Both the position numbers and the translations under genes were made by a program. Below are positions 21,630 to 34,055 of a stretch of DNA of 64,000 nucleotides, piece after piece; positions within the stretch are counted from its first letter, which is position 1; the number at the start of each line of letters is the position of its first letter. The notes under the pieces were generated by a model that made no database searches, had not been told where the DNA came from, and saw only the letters and a program-made list of their open reading frames with translations. Origin of the DNA: Lunularia cruciata (Eukaryota > Streptophyta > Marchantiopsida > Lunulariales > Lunulariaceae); the NCBI GenBank assembly GCA_948567375.1, contig OX419759.1, positions 47,892,593-47,956,592 of the forward strand, given 5' to 3'.

Positions 21630-22790
21630 TGGTAGAAATCCTTAAAATCAATTTTGAGAAAGGAGAAATGCCAAAGCTATTGGAGGATTTCTTATCACTA
21701 CAAGCAACCACATTAGTCTAAGTTGCTACCTATAGAGTAGAGGGAGTAGGAAATAGAGAGGAAGCATTTCTGAAACCTATAGATTTGGGAAACATGTGGA
21801 GCAATGCTCTAAATACAATGGAGAAGAGAAACACTGTAAGAGGAGCACTATTGCATGCGGTTATAGAAATCAAGAATGCCACCTAGTGGGTTGATCCAAT
21901 GGATACCATGTAAGTTCATGCCTACTTGGCAAGAAACCAACATGAAGCTCTTATCAAAGAAAAATGAAGGAAATAAGACGTAGAACTTGATGATGAGAGA
22001 TCAACTTAGAAGTGACAATTGAGTGGAGATAGATTCCATCAAGAAGGTGCTCCCCAATGGCAAGGAGTGGTACCTTCACGGGAGGAGGTCATGGAGGATA
22101 CCTTATCTTCTGATTTTGAAAAATCAGTGAAGGGTAAGGGGAAGGAGAAGAGTTTAAGCCAACTTATAAGCAGACTTACTTATATAAGCTGACTTACACC
22201 GACTTATAAGCTTCAATCTGATATTGAAGCTGCAACCGATCTAAAAGGATCACTAGAAGAGAGAGTACTCAATGCTAAGGTTAATTTTACTCTTTAGGAG
22301 ATCCTTGGGATTGCCAAGAAGGAGTTCCATGATGTCATCATAGACACCCATCAAGTGCAAGCAATAATTGACAAAGAAGTTGCTCTATCAAATGCTCTTG
22401 ATACTACGGTTACAAAAGAAGAGGAATTAGAGCTTACTCGATGCTGCAACAACCAAGGTCAAATTTATAGAGGATGAGGATGATGACGGTGGAGCCTCTT
22501 GTCACTATACTAGAGGTCGTTGGGCCAGAGCTACTATTGAAACTATGGTCAAGATTGGCAACATAACAGATCCAATGGTTGCTCTTATTGATCACGGGTC
22601 AAAAATCAACATTGTTTCCAAGGAGCTCTACAAGCGTGAGAAATGACCAATTGATACGGAGCATGGTTGGGTGATCAAGGCAGCAACAAAAACCAAGGGG
22701 GAACTCTGTGGTGCCTCCCCAGATGTGATGGTGAAGGTTGGAGATGATGTAATCTCTTGAACAAAGAATTAAGGATTCCAAGGATTACCG
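21630..22790 (+). pseudogene. Decayed gypsy gag-protease, plus strand
   Basis: The clearest piece is at 22535-22640, which reads TMVKIGNITDPMVALIDHGS and then KINIVSKELYK. This is a retropepsin active-site region with D-H-G-S in place of D-S/T-G-S. The upstream part (21630-22500) has gag-like charged sequence such as KINFEKGEMPKLLEDF but is heavily interrupted. It lies opposite in orientation to the elements on both sides. Confidence 0.55.
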
Positions 22791-22799
22791 GGTATGATG

Positions 22800-23480
22800 T
22801 AGTCTCTTGAAAAAATTAATTTTGTTCACATCTAGGCTCATTCTCTGCCCTAGCTCAGCCAAAGGCACCCCTCTCAAAGCATTTTCCTCCTCTTCCCTTC
22901 TTTGCCCTAACATTCCATGTTCATGCACAGCTGGACTTCCCTCTCCCAATGTTCTGCACAAAGCAATTCAAAAATTCTCTTCTCTTGCACACCCAGAAGT
23001 TCTTCCCTGCAAAAATTCTACTGTACCCTCTCTCTCCAGCTTTTCCTTGGGAAAATTTCACTCTTGCAGCCCTCAAAATCCCTCTCTCCTTCAAAATCTT
23101 CATGTCAGCACCTTCTTCCCCTCTCTCCTCTTGTCCTTGCAAAAATTGTCTTCTAGCAACTTCACCAAACCACTTCACATTCTTGCAAAAATTGTCTTCC
23201 TGCAGTCCTCAACCACTTCTAAAATTTTTCTTGCCCTCCTGACCCAAGCCCTTCCTTTGGGGAAAAACCCTATCAGCCCTTCTGTCTTGCCTTGCTCCTT
23301 CAAAACAAGAAATGAACTCCCTCTATTCTGATAGTCCTCTTCCACTTATCTGGTCAAAAAATCCCCCTTTCCAGCAAGCCCTCATCCTTTAAATCCTAAA
23401 CCCCATTTTCTCAAAGTCCTCGTCAGACTTTTCCTTCAAGACCCCAAACTTCTCCTATTCAGCCTTAAGCTCATATAACA
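22800..23480. other. Pyrimidine-rich low-complexity region
   Basis: CT-rich DNA with loosely repeated units such as 'ttgcaaaaattgtctt' (about 23146 and 23188). It contains the inverted partner (22850-22893) of the 20395 repeat start. A plus-strand open frame (22807-23331) is Ser/Leu/Pro-rich and looks compositional rather than coding. It is probably the untranslated part of the gag element that follows on the minus strand. Confidence 0.4.
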
Positions 23481-23639
23481 CATAACTCTCAAGTTTTGAA
23501 TGGCACCAATGGTACGCATGGAGGCACCGTGTCTTTCAATGCAATTTTCCCATCTTTCCAAAAAATCACTCCTTGTTGAATAGTATCAGAAAAATCACCA
23601 CAATCCTTCCTGGTGTGTTAAGTCTCATCACATCAAATA

Positions 23640-24603
23640 AACCTTTGTACATACCCTTGCTTTGTCACCATTTTGGATTCAAAACCGCTTCCTTTCCTCT
23701 TATCTCACCAATTTTATTTGTAGATCCCTCATCCCTTTCACCAAGTCATTGATGGTGGTCTTTTGTAAGGGAGTGGTGACAACAAGATTAAGCAAAATTG
23801 ATGTTATGGCACTAGGTGTCACTGATTGCCTTGGAGCTCTCACGACCGCCGGTGGTATTGCTTTCAATCTTACCACCACCTTTCCTCTATGGTATTCTTG
23901 CTTGGCAAGAATACTCACCGCTTCTGAGACCTTCTTCCAACCAGATGTAAATCCACTATCCTCAGACCCATCCTCTGGAAAGACCTCCAACTCCCTTTGA
24001 AGCTCATTGTTTGTTGATTGAAGGAACAACTCCATCTTGTCACTCTCAAGCGTGAGCTTCTCCATTTGAGACAATTGTGAATATTATCTCTCAAACTCCG
24101 GAAATAGCTCAATCACACTCAAACCCTTAGCAGCCTTGTTCAATCACTCCATGAATGAATGACTTCTTGGTTGCCCTATCCGCATCCTCCAAGCAATACT
24201 CCTCCTTTAGATGAAGAGAAAATCCCTCCTAATTGTCTCCATGAGCTCAAATGATTTCTCTCACATGTACACGAAGCTCCGAGATCACCGCAAGCTCAAA
24301 TGTGAAGATCATCTCTTGTTCAGGGACCTTATTGAGCTCCATCTCCCTTGAGTAATACTTCAGGTATTTCAAAATGTTCCTCCCGTCAAATTGATCTAAC
24401 ATCCCCACAATCAATTGCAAGGCTTTAGTAGCCAATGCCTCCTTGCATTCTATAATTTGTTGTTGTAGTTGCATATATAATGCAAATGCTTGGAACATTT
24501 GTGCTATAGCCGGATCAAGCTGTAATGTGGGTGCCTCTCCTAAGCTACTTGCACCCAAAACCCATATGCTCTTGTTTGATCTCTTGTCCATGTCTACCAA
24601 CAA
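23640..24603 (-). pseudogene. Ty3/gypsy gag remnant, minus strand
   Basis: Frames at 24247-24603 and 23700-24074 together give a gag-like protein: LDQFDGRNILKYLKYYSREM, ELNKVPEQEMIFTFELAVI, SELRVHVREI, then KEEYCLEDADRATKKSF between the frames, then ELQRELEVFPEDG and SGFTSGWKKVSEAVSILAKQ. The FDG...YL..Y.REM order is the start of a gag capsid domain. Several stops and shifts are present. The leader at 24660-24895 lies directly upstream. Confidence 0.7.
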
Positions 24604-24659
24604 CCTCCTTTCTAACTCTCCACCCCAAAAGTTTCACATTGAGTTCACCAACTATCATA

Positions 24660-24895
24660 CTTTGCCTTTCTCCCTAGGAACATACATGGTGCCTAACAGT
24701 GGAGCCTATAGATCAGAGGTTGTAGATTAACCTGTCCCTACTAGTTTGAGCGTGTGTAGAACCCAACCAGTTAAACCTTCCACTCTAGGTTTTGGTATTT
24801 TTCCTATCGGGTGAGGGGAGTAATGGGCAACCTAACATGTCATCATAACACACACTTTTGGTCTATTGGTCATCACTTCAAACATAACCAAGTTA
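24660..24895 (-). repeat. C-family leader/LTR-end repeat, copy 2
   Basis: Matches 7745-7985 over about 235 bp at an estimated 80-85% identity, including 'ccctactagtttgagcgtgt'. It is placed just upstream of the gag remnant at 23640-24603, as its counterpart is upstream of the gag at 7060-7700, though those two gags differ in sequence. Confidence 0.6.
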
Positions 24896-25259
24896 GCTTT
24901 CCTCCATCATTTCTTCTTGAGTCTACTTCTTTATATCATCAAATCTGGTCCCATCTTGTCAGGCTCAAGCACTTCTAACACTGCAACTTTTGGTGATGAT
25001 CACTCATTCTTGCTACTACTTGGCTGTGATTTTTCCATAGATGGTACTAGCTATACAATCTTGTCGGTGCTAGTTATGGTAACAGGTGAAGTTGCAATGG
25101 TTTGTGACTGCTCTAAATTTTCTTGTTTGTTCCCTAGGTTAATTTCTACAACTCCTCGAACAAGTCTTGAACTTCCTTTTAAATATTTGTGCAATATCGG
25201 GGCGGATTGGAGGTTTGATCAGTAGAGACTACCATTGCTTGCTATGGTTGTAGTCACAC

Positions 25260-25725
25260 AAGATCCAATAGGTCGTTTGACCTTCCTTCTTATTTCATCT
25301 AAGTTAACAACTTCACTTCCTTATCAAACAAACTCTTTTTTAGGTGGTCATACTTCTTAGTTGTCACAAGTTTTGACAACAATGAGGCATCAAAAGAGGA
25401 AGTATTATTATCTTTGGTTGAGCTTGTCATGACTTGATTCACCTCATTTCAGGCCATGCTTCATTATTAATTAATGCAACATCTTTTGATATTAATACAT
25501 CCACATTAAGGAACTTAACAATTGCATCTATCTTAGGTAGAAGTGGGTAAGGTACAAACCTCATTGATCATAGCACACATGTGTGGGCAAGTTATCCTAG
25601 TAAGGCTTGGTGCCTTATAGTTTCAACACAACTAGCTGTAGGGAGGCAGCCATTGTGGTTCTGGACAACTAAATGCCCAATGGTCCATTGCTCCACAATT
25701 ATAACATTCACCGGCCTCCTAAGTA
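25260..25725 (-). pseudogene. Gag C-terminal remnant with zinc knuckle
   Basis: At 25663-25709 the minus strand encodes ECYNCGAMDHWAFSCPEPQW, a CCHC zinc knuckle with C-X2-C-X4-H-X4-C spacing, typical of gag nucleocapsid. Downstream, readable pieces such as KDVALINNEAWPEM are broken by stops. The knuckle itself is intact. Confidence 0.6.
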
Positions 25726-25729
25726 GACT

Positions 25730-26170
25730 CCCTAGTAGATTGAAAATGTTTGAAAGAGAAATTTCAAAGGAGAGGCAGAAGGTTGCAAAACAAAGGAAAG
25801 TCATCAACATCAAAGGGAGAAATCTCAAAGGAGAATTTGTTGGACAATGAAGACTTGGAGATAATGTTGAATGGAGCTACAACAAACAGGGAGACTAAGA
25901 GTTGTAAGCGATAGGGATTAGGACAAGGTTGATTTCACTTCTTCCTTTGTATGCTTGGACAGTTGAAGAGTTTAGGTGTGGTCATTGTTTAGTCTAGAGT
26001 TTTTTGGCCTTTCTTCCAAGGGTTTATAAACTACAAGGCTTGGTATTGTGATGAATATGAGGTTCCTTGTGATTGAATGTGAGTATTTTGATCCGTGAAT
26101 ATTGTTAGGGAGAGGACTCCATTCTTGGAGCTCCTAGACTAGCTACACAAGCAAATCCTACCACTCACCT
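25730..26170 (+). repeat. Repeat tail shared with 21165-21330
   Basis: The end of this stretch ('ggactccattcttggagctc', about 26113) recurs at 21225-21245 in the same orientation, with loosely similar sequence before it. It may be the end of an LTR of the family at 20395. Boundaries are uncertain. Confidence 0.35.
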
Positions 26171-26199
26171 GGTCACATTGAAATGAAACTGGCCCGTGG

Positions 26200-27180
26200 G
26201 CTTGTGACTTTGTGAGAACCTGGCACATATCATTTTTGCAGTAATCAGGTAAGTAAAGTTTATTCTCGAAGAGATAAGAAATGTCCAAATACAAATCAAA
26301 GAAACCAAATTAGTTCTTCTTGGTTGCGTCTTTAATCTCTCAGGTAGAAACTACACCCAAAAGAGAGTAACAAGCATTGACACGTAGTCTCGTCACAATA
26401 ATTTGTCACCCATAATCACAACTCCATCAAATCTTTCCAAACAACCTTGATTGTGATGATTCAATCTCTCCCAAAAATGGCATTTCATTGCAAAATGACT
26501 TCACCTTAGAATTGTGTTCCACCACTCTACTAAAGGCACAACTTCCTCATTCAAATTTGCTTCACATCAACACTACGCTGCACTCACAATTGCAAAATAC
26601 TACCAAGACTACAATTCTCTCATATCTGTCAAGGCATTGCTCCCATTGCACTTCACTCAAGATCAAACACACAAAATGAAGATCAATGTTATGGAATCCA
26701 ACATCTAACATGCACACTGATTTGCACTTCAAAATTCTACACACACTCACAAACACAAACATAACATTGATACTTGGAATTAAGCTCAAGCAATGAGCAT
26801 TGAAATCAGCACTTTGCTTTATCTATTCTTAAAATCATGAGCACTGAACAACATCATATTGCAAATGCCACCTTTTAATATGCAGAGCTCTTCAATAGTT
26901 ATCTAACAACTATACTATTCTACAGCAATTTTTCCTACCTATAGATCCAAAATGACAATGCACCTCTTCATATTTGCCTCTTCAAATCTCAAATTTGTTA
27001 CTACTCCGACCCAATGTCTACTTCTTCTTTGGCTTCCAAACCCAAGTAACCTCACATACTACTCTATCCTTGGGCTTCCCAACTATAGATTCTTCTACCA
27101 ATTCTAACACCTCTTCACTTTGATCTGCAATTCCCGTCATGGGCAATCTACATACATCTTCTTCCTACAACCCATCTTTC
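26200..27180. repeat. B-family dispersed repeat, copy 2
   Basis: Same ordered blocks as 4467-5640, including 'ggtagaaactacacccaaaa', 'gattgtgatgattcaatctc', 'ggaattaagctcaagcaat' and 'aattcccgtcatggg' at the end. It lacks the tandem duplication of copy 1. It is followed by the acidic minus-strand ORF, as in copy 1. Confidence 0.6.
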
Positions 27181-27199
27181 TCTAATATCTCCAATGTCA

Positions 27200-27860
27200 A
27201 CTCCAAAGATATTTGGAGTTGAAAAATATTGGAATTGATTGGAATTGATTTCTTGCTCCTCAAACTTTCACTTTCTATTTCTCTTCATTGACTTGGCTCC
27301 GCCTCATGCATCACACTTCTTCTTGATTGGATACCTCTTTGAATGATAATCTTCTTCTCCTCTTTCTCTAAAACTTCCTCTTTTTCCTTCCGGTTATCTT
27401 CTTCTACCATCTCCAGCTTTCCCTCTTCTTCCTCTGGTACTGGCTGCATCTCCACTCCATCCTCACTCTTGCTACTTGCTTCACCACTCTGAGTTCAAGT
27501 TCTTCTTCTCTCTCCAAGCCTTTTGACTTTCACTTGGCCTCACCTTCTGATTCTTTCTCTGACAATGCTATTACCACCAGGTCTTTCTTCGGGTTCACTT
27601 TTCTGGTCTTTTCTGGTCTCATTGCTGCAACTTCTTCTTTGGGTCCACTCCTCTTCTTTGAATTCGGAGCATTCATTGCCAGTCTCACACTCTACCCTGT
27701 CTATGCATAATACTTGTCACTGTTTCTGATCTAAAGAATGTGCTATTGCTCATCAGCATCAGCATCTCTCCTGAAGTCGGGATGGAAGTGCGACACCATC
27801 TTATGTCATTTTCCTGCATGCAATATATTCAATCCCAAGTAAAACAGAAACTTCCTCTAC
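27200..27860 (-). pseudogene. B-linked acidic repeat ORF, copy 2 (broken)
   Basis: Minus-strand reading gives QPVPEEEEGKLEMVEEDNRK, then EKEEKKIIIQRGIQSRRSVM. This corresponds to the acidic stretch and LVFQRGVRSRR of copy 1 (6446-6631). Farther upstream HKMVSHFHPDFRR (about 27780-27820) parallels KEMV.FHPD near 6990. No domain is recognised. Stops break the frame. Confidence 0.45.
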
Positions 27861-27869
27861 TTTGATATC

Positions 27870-28740
27870 ATTAATGTAGACTTCCACCTAGCTATCCTTT
27901 CTAACATCTTGAGTACCCACCCACATCCTCAATTATACCATGCCATGCAAAAAATAACCAAGGACTTTAAATTGTCCATCTGCATTTGCAATCTAAAGCA
28001 CCTAGCTACTTTTCTCCAAGTTTTTTCAGCCAAGATCTTCCATATTTTGGTGAAAAACCATCTATATAAGATGGAGTGGCCATCACAAGATGAATTCTAT
28101 GAGTTATATATTTTTCTACAATGGCAACTTCTTGGGGACTTGGAACACAAAATCAGTGTCCTCATTGAAGCTAACCGTTTTAAGTGATCAAACATCAAAT
28201 TTTGCAATCTGCACAATCAAATTCCACAATCCACACCTAAGAATGCCTCAAACAATTGCTCTCTATGGATATCATTGAAGCATGCAACTTCATTGTCATA
28301 TACATCAAACCTGACTCTCCACTCCCCAACCATCCTCAAGCTTATTCTAACAAGGACCTTGTGTTTGATGCAAACACAACAGCCCCATACCATACTCCTC
28401 AATTTTATCAATGGCGGATAAATCTATGAGAAGACGAGACCTTTTTACTTGTCAATGGCCTCATGATGACTCCGGCATTGGTGGAACCTTGTCTACTCTC
28501 TCTCTCTGTCTTTCAAGATAACCTCCAATATGTATTATGGTGCCTCCATTTTTCTAAAATTTGCCCATTTTGACCAAATCATGCTTAGATGATAGAAAAG
28601 GCCAATGAAGTTAGTAGTTACCATTGCACTTTCCCCAAAAAAGAGGTGGCCTCAAAATTGTATCACAAAAATCATGATGGTGCATCATTCTGAGTGATAT
28701 AGGATAATCACAAGTGCTCATAGGCACTTGTGATTATTAG
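27870..28740. other. No recognisable feature
   Basis: AT-rich DNA with only short frames that show no family similarity. An inverted 'cacttgtgatta' / 'taatcacaagtg' pair lies at about 28696-28738. Nothing else seen. Confidence 0.4.
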
Positions 28741-28751
28741 TTCTTACAAGC

Positions 28752-29720
28752 TTGAAGTACACAATGATGCCAAAGCACTACAACAAGAGAATGATTAGAT
28801 CACAAAACATGTTGATGAAGAAGAAGTTGACATTGAACCCAATGTTCCAGACCCTCCACTTAGTATTATGGACCAAAATTGGTGAAGGATCAATGCACTC
28901 AAGAATATTGCTAGTTGAGGAAGGCACTCAATTTATCATACATTCAATTGGAGTTGCACTGCAACTAATGGATATCCTGCTGCAACTAATGGATATCCTG
29001 CTGCCCCAATTCCAAGCCAAATGTCTTGACATTGTGGATTACACCACACTTGTTCCAAACATGTACAAAAAAGTCTATACTCAAAAGGCAAAAGAAGACC
29101 TTGCTAAAGAAGAAGTGGCCAAGGCTAGAGACCTATGCAAGGAATAAATGAGGAAGGTAAATGATGTGGTGTAGGAGAACCAAGACATCAAGAAGCAGAA
29201 TTCTACCCTAAACACCAACTATGATTACAAGGCCAAAGAGAATTGGAAGATACAAGGAGAGTTAAGTCCAATCCAACTTGAGCACAAGCAGCACCAATCA
29301 GAATTTGAAGACCAATTCCATAGCAAGGGCAAAGAACTAGAGAGCACTTAGAATGAGCTGAAGGATGACCAATATAGAATTGGCACCTTAGAAGTCTAGA
29401 TGCGTGAGTACTGGAAGGAGGTGGCACTCCAATTGAATCATATGGCCGGGGAGTTTGAGAAAAATTTGGCTAAGCAAGTAGAGAGTATTCTAATGCATGA
29501 GATATTGCAAGTGGAGTGGGGTACTTGGAACCAACAGATGGAGGAAGCCAAGCAAAAAACAATTCAGCAGTTGGAAAAGGCTAGAAATTTCTTCATAGAG
29601 AAGGTTAAGGAAGAGGTGCAATTTCAAGCACTAGAAGCAAAATGGCATGAGCTCAAGTTCCAGATATAGAGACTGGAAGGCCAGTAGTTTCAGGAGGAGA
29701 AGAAGAATCTCCTATCCTTG
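28752..29720 (+). pseudogene. Coiled-coil repeat ORF, plus strand (broken)
   Basis: One reading frame runs almost through the region, interrupted by a handful of TAA and TAG codons. It is rich in Glu, Lys, Gln and Leu in heptad-like spacing: KAKEDLAKEEVAKARDLCKE, EFEDQFHSKGKELEST and QMEEAKQKTIQQLEKARNFF. A 21-bp direct repeat ('ctgcaactaatggatatcct', about 28958-28999) duplicates LQLMDIL. The composition resembles the coiled-coil frames at 5642-5947 and 32750-33600, so a repeat-encoded, possibly gag-like protein is likely. It has no close motif match to known proteins that I can name. Confidence 0.5.
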
Positions 29721-31339
29721 CAGTTAAAGGAACACATTTCAGAAATTTATTGAAACGTGTCACACTCCCTTGTTAGAAAAGCTAGATACCAAGCACAAAC
29801 ATAACGATTAGTTAGGTACCTTGAAAGTGAACATAGTATATCACTCCCAACAGTTCAAGCCAAAGGCACTTCACCAAGAAATTTCTTTGTAGGTATAGGC
29901 AATATATGTAATTGATGAAATACTCAGAATTGTATACTAGTAACATGCTTCAAGTGTATAGTTGGAATTGTCTGCTCAAAGGTTGTAGGTTAAAATTAGA
30001 TTAGGTGGGGAAGAGCTGAAAACTATCTTGACATGTGTTGGGCACCTGATTAATTAGTATATGGTTAAGATAAGATAAGATTAGGACCTTAATTGAGTGA
30101 TGAACATAGTAACTTAGGATTTCTAGAATACCCACTTGAGCCCTTGATCTTTTTGGCTTGATGCCAAAAAGGGTACTCAAGGCCAAGGACCACAAACACT
30201 CATGTTTATTTTTCCATACTTCAATTATAAATAAAGAGTTCTTCAGATTCTTTGCAAGTTATGTCTTTTCATTCTATGTGTTGTCCAATATCTAGGTAAG
30301 AGTAGAGGTGAGGAATTTCCCAATACAATCACAAGTGTTTTAGCATAGAGCTGGTACTTGCCATTGATCAAGGGTGTTCCTTGAAGGATCCAAAGGAGTG
30401 GATTGGGAAATCCTTTGCATGGAAAGTACCACAAAATCAAAAGAACCAAGACATTTGGCCAAGATAAAGTGTACTTGTTTGTCACGCCTTCTAAGAAGGG
30501 TGGTATGAATTGCAAGAGTAGCAACTTGAGAATGGAGTAGCACCTAGAGTGAAGCAAGTCATCACCCTCAGGAGTAACTTGGATAACATTTCTTTTGAAA
30601 GGGATTCTTTTGGTTTTTGTTTGTTGTGTGCTAGAAGAGATGACACTACCCTCTTCACAGAGTATGTCCTACCAAAGAGGTTAAATAAGAAGTAATAAAC
30701 AAACTTTGATATTGTGGCACTTTCCTTCATTCTTAGTCATTTCCAACTAGTATCATTATGTGAAAACTACCTGTTCTTATTTTTAATACTATAAGTACAT
30801 CTACATTGGGTTGACACATGTACCACCCTTTTGGTTTACCCTTCTTCTAGTAGTCCTTACCTCATAATAGACTGCCTCCACCAAGTATTGTGCTGACACA
30901 ATTTGTTTCAACAAAGTAAAACCCACCCCTCAACTGAATTTGCATTGGCCTTATGATTAAGACTCCCTTCCTCTTGATACCTTGATGTTGTATAGTCTCC
31001 CACACCAAACATGAATAAAAGCCAATTTTTTTCTTATTATCCCAAGCCAAGTAGGACAATCTCAAATAATATAAGGAAAGTTATGCATGGTTTATTTGCA
31101 AACGCTGCCAAGCATCCAATTTCATCATTTTTTGAATCATTATCTTCACAAATGCATTATGGAAAGTAGCTTTTGCAACTTCCAACAAAAAGTGGTTTAT
31201 CTCAACCTCCACCAATAATTCAAAGGATGAAGCCATAACTAGTTTTGCAAAGATGGCTTATTTGGAGGTGTCACAACTTAGTGTGGACATACTTATAGTA
31301 TAATGTGTAAGAACGGATTATTCCCACAAGGATACAGTA
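29721..31339. other. No gene recognised
   Basis: AT-rich transposon-like DNA. A TATA-like 'attataaataaagag' at about 30222-30238 followed by 'ttctatgtgttgtccaatat' resembles the end of an LTR but no partner was found. Short frames at 30243-30730 show no family similarity. Confidence 0.35.
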
Positions 31340-31520
31340 TGGAAATAGCTATATTTGAAGAGCAAGTGTGATATTATTATACTTCATCTATTGTTAAGTC
31401 TTTAACCTCTTAGGTAGGAACTATTCCCAAAAGAGAGTAGTGTCATCCACAATGGCACACTACCAAAAACTAAAATAGTCAAATAACTTCCACAAAAGAC
31501 ATACTACTAATGGTGCTTCT
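31340..31520. repeat. B-family partial copy
   Basis: It contains 'ttaggtaggaactattccca' followed by 'aaaagagagtag', matching the 'ggtagaaactacacccaaaagagagtaac' core of the B repeats, with weaker similarity on each side. It is truncated and diverged. Confidence 0.45.
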
Positions 31521-32749
31521 AAAGGTGATGGTTTAGTTTGTATCGATGAGCAATGGCCCAAAAGTCTTTCCCTTGTAGTTCCCTATTGGGCAAACTACAA
31601 TGCTAATGAGAATGCTCTACCCTTCCCAAAAGGCATTTCCACCACTATATTGCAAGTTTGTGATACACTTTACTTTTTTCTATACATGGTACTTAATGAT
31701 ACTTGAAGTCCTCGGGACCATTCAATGCATCACCCCAATTCTTCAAAACACCCCAGGATCCTACATCCCAATCAAGCCTGACTGCCTCCTTGCATTCCAG
31801 CCTTTGTGTTCTTCTTTGAGTTCTTTACCACTTCTTGATCAAGCAATCACAAAACATACACAACACTAACAGTTACACACTAAGGATTATGGAGGTCCTT
31901 ACTCTTCTTTATCAAGACAGAACCCAATTTACATACAAACAAGCAAGTAGAAAACAAGTACACTAAGCATACAAAAATTGGACAAAAGGATGTGGTTTGG
32001 AATTATGGGATTAAGTCAGGATGATTCCCCTTATATGGGATTCATCCCCTATTGTGCAATGCTACAATTCCATGATTAATTCTAAACACATTAAGATTTA
32101 CCATAATGTACCTAACTTATCATTCCTAATTAAATGCTATAATAGCATGCCCTATAAGGTATGGTTTATTGTACACTCAACCAATCACATGGCTCTAGAT
32201 AGACATCAAGAGAATGGTCTTGATGACACGGCATGACAAAAGTGTTCTACTATACATCAATACTATTGTATGGATGGTCTATACAAATGTTGTCACTTGA
32301 AAGTGAAACCATTCTGATGATGATCCTACCCCAATGATGCTTGAAACCAATAGTCTCCCACCACAATGATGTTTGACTCCAATGATCATGACTTGCTATA
32401 CGTATGTAAACATTTATGATTGATATAGTAGTCCCTATAACATAGATCCACCTTCACTTTTATATCTTTGAATCAACTCATTTACATGCTCCTTTACCCC
32501 TTAAGTTCTTTGTGAATATTGGACAAGACACCTTGTACCAGGCATTGGTATGCTTCTACAATTGGTCAATCAACTTGCGTAACTGCTTGTTTGAATAAAT
32601 TTTTGCCTCCAACAAATATATCCCTAAATTTACTTCCCTTAGCTTTGTGTTAAAAGCTTGAGTCATAACCAACATTTCTACTTATATCATTAGTCAATCC
32701 ACAACATCCTCTATGATAGTAAGAACCTCATCCACTCTTGTTCTAGGGT
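31521..32749. other. No gene recognised
   Basis: AT-rich DNA with no open frame that shows family similarity. It lies between a B fragment and a coiled-coil ORF remnant and is probably the decayed remainder of the same element. Confidence 0.35.
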
Positions 32750-33620
32750 ATCCGAGATGGATTGCACTTCCCTCTCTACTTCTTTCCTATTTAGCACATG
32801 AAGGATTTGTTCCTTTTCTTCATGATCATTCACAATTGTGGTAAAATCCTCAATGCACATTTGGGTCTTCTTGCTATTGGTGTTGTAGACTTGTTTGAGC
32901 TTTTCACCTTGGAGGTGGAGAACCTTTATTTCTTGTTTAATGGATGCTACCTCCTCATCCCAAGCACTTAGCTATTCCTTATGCTTCTTCTTCATCTCCT
33001 TAGCACAATTCTGGGCTCCCTTGGATAGTGAATAAATTTATATACAGTTGGGAAATCCGCTATCTTGATCCAACCATCTCTTCCTTCCTTCCTTACATGG
33101 TGGCAATTTTGTTCTCCTCGGTGCTCAATTTCCCCTCTTGTGCCACCTTGTAATCTATGAATGTGTGCTCCTACTAGGACATACATATCTTTAGCAATGT
33201 GACCTCAGCCTTGTTACTATACCACTCTTCTTTGTATTTCCCTAGTAGGGCATCACTATCTCTCTTCTAGACCTTGTGGTCCTTTGAAAAGGAATTAAAC
33301 TCCTCCCTCTTGCTTTGCAACTCCACTTCCTTAGCTGCAAGTGCCATCTTCAACTTGTGGATCTTAGGTCATCCTTTTCTTCAGCCTTGTTTCCATCTTG
33401 GCTTTCCAAAACTTGGTCACATCGATGATTCTTCTCTTTGCATATCATAAGGCACATCATGAGCTACATGAGCTCTTGAGTGTCTCTTTGACTAAGACGT
33501 CACACTTGATATTGGCAATGTCATAAAACTAAATGATATGAGCCTCCAACCATGTGATACTAGCATGCGCCTTAGCCAGCTTCTTCTTGCTCTCAACCTT
33601 TCCCAAATGGCATTTTGAAT
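32750..33620 (-). pseudogene. Coiled-coil repeat ORF, minus strand (broken)
   Basis: The minus strand at about 32815-33000 reads KEMKKKHKE, a stop, then LSAWDEEVASIKQEIKVLHL, QGEKLKQVYNTNSKKTQMCI and NDHEEKEQILHVLNRKE. These charged heptad-like stretches predict a coiled coil. With 5642-5947 and 28752-29720 this is the third such ORF in the window, two of them next to B-type repeats. The protein family is not recognised. Confidence 0.45.
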
Positions 33621-33825
33621 GTGATAGTTTAGATACTCTATCAGACCCTTATAGTCCATCACCATATGATCTATCTCCTAGTAAGCAAGAAGCAATTTTT
33701 CCATGGCCTTTAACATTGGTCCCAAAACATGAATGACCCATGTCAACAATGGTAGATAGTTTAGCATGGGTTCTCTATGTCCTTTTGAACTCATTTTGGA
33801 ATGAGTTTCCTTTCCTTGTGGGACC

Positions 33826-34055
33826 TATGAGCCGGCTTATCTCTCACTCAGGATGTACATTTGATGGCTATTGTGGTAGCACACCATGGACTAAGAAGGC
33901 AAAGACCCCAACTCCATCATACTCCTCAAAAGCTAACACTCCAAGACTCAAGATATTGCACACTAGAGAACTCAATGAGAGAGATAATTGCAAATGAAAG
34001 GATGATGAATGCCTCTACATCCCGAGTTTATAAACTTGTGAAATAGTTTTGCACC
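33826..34055. mobile_element. Truncated A-family LTR fragment
   Basis: It starts 'tatgagccggcttatctctc' and follows the A LTR through 'caccatggactaagaaggca' to 'cttgtgaaatag' and 'gcacca', then similarity stops at about 34050. About a third of the LTR is present. Its opening TA replaces TG. Confidence 0.8.

Noticed and set aside
22807-23331. A 174-codon plus-strand ORF.
   Set aside because: Composition is Ser/Leu/Pro-rich from pyrimidine-rich low-complexity DNA, with no domain; open by composition.
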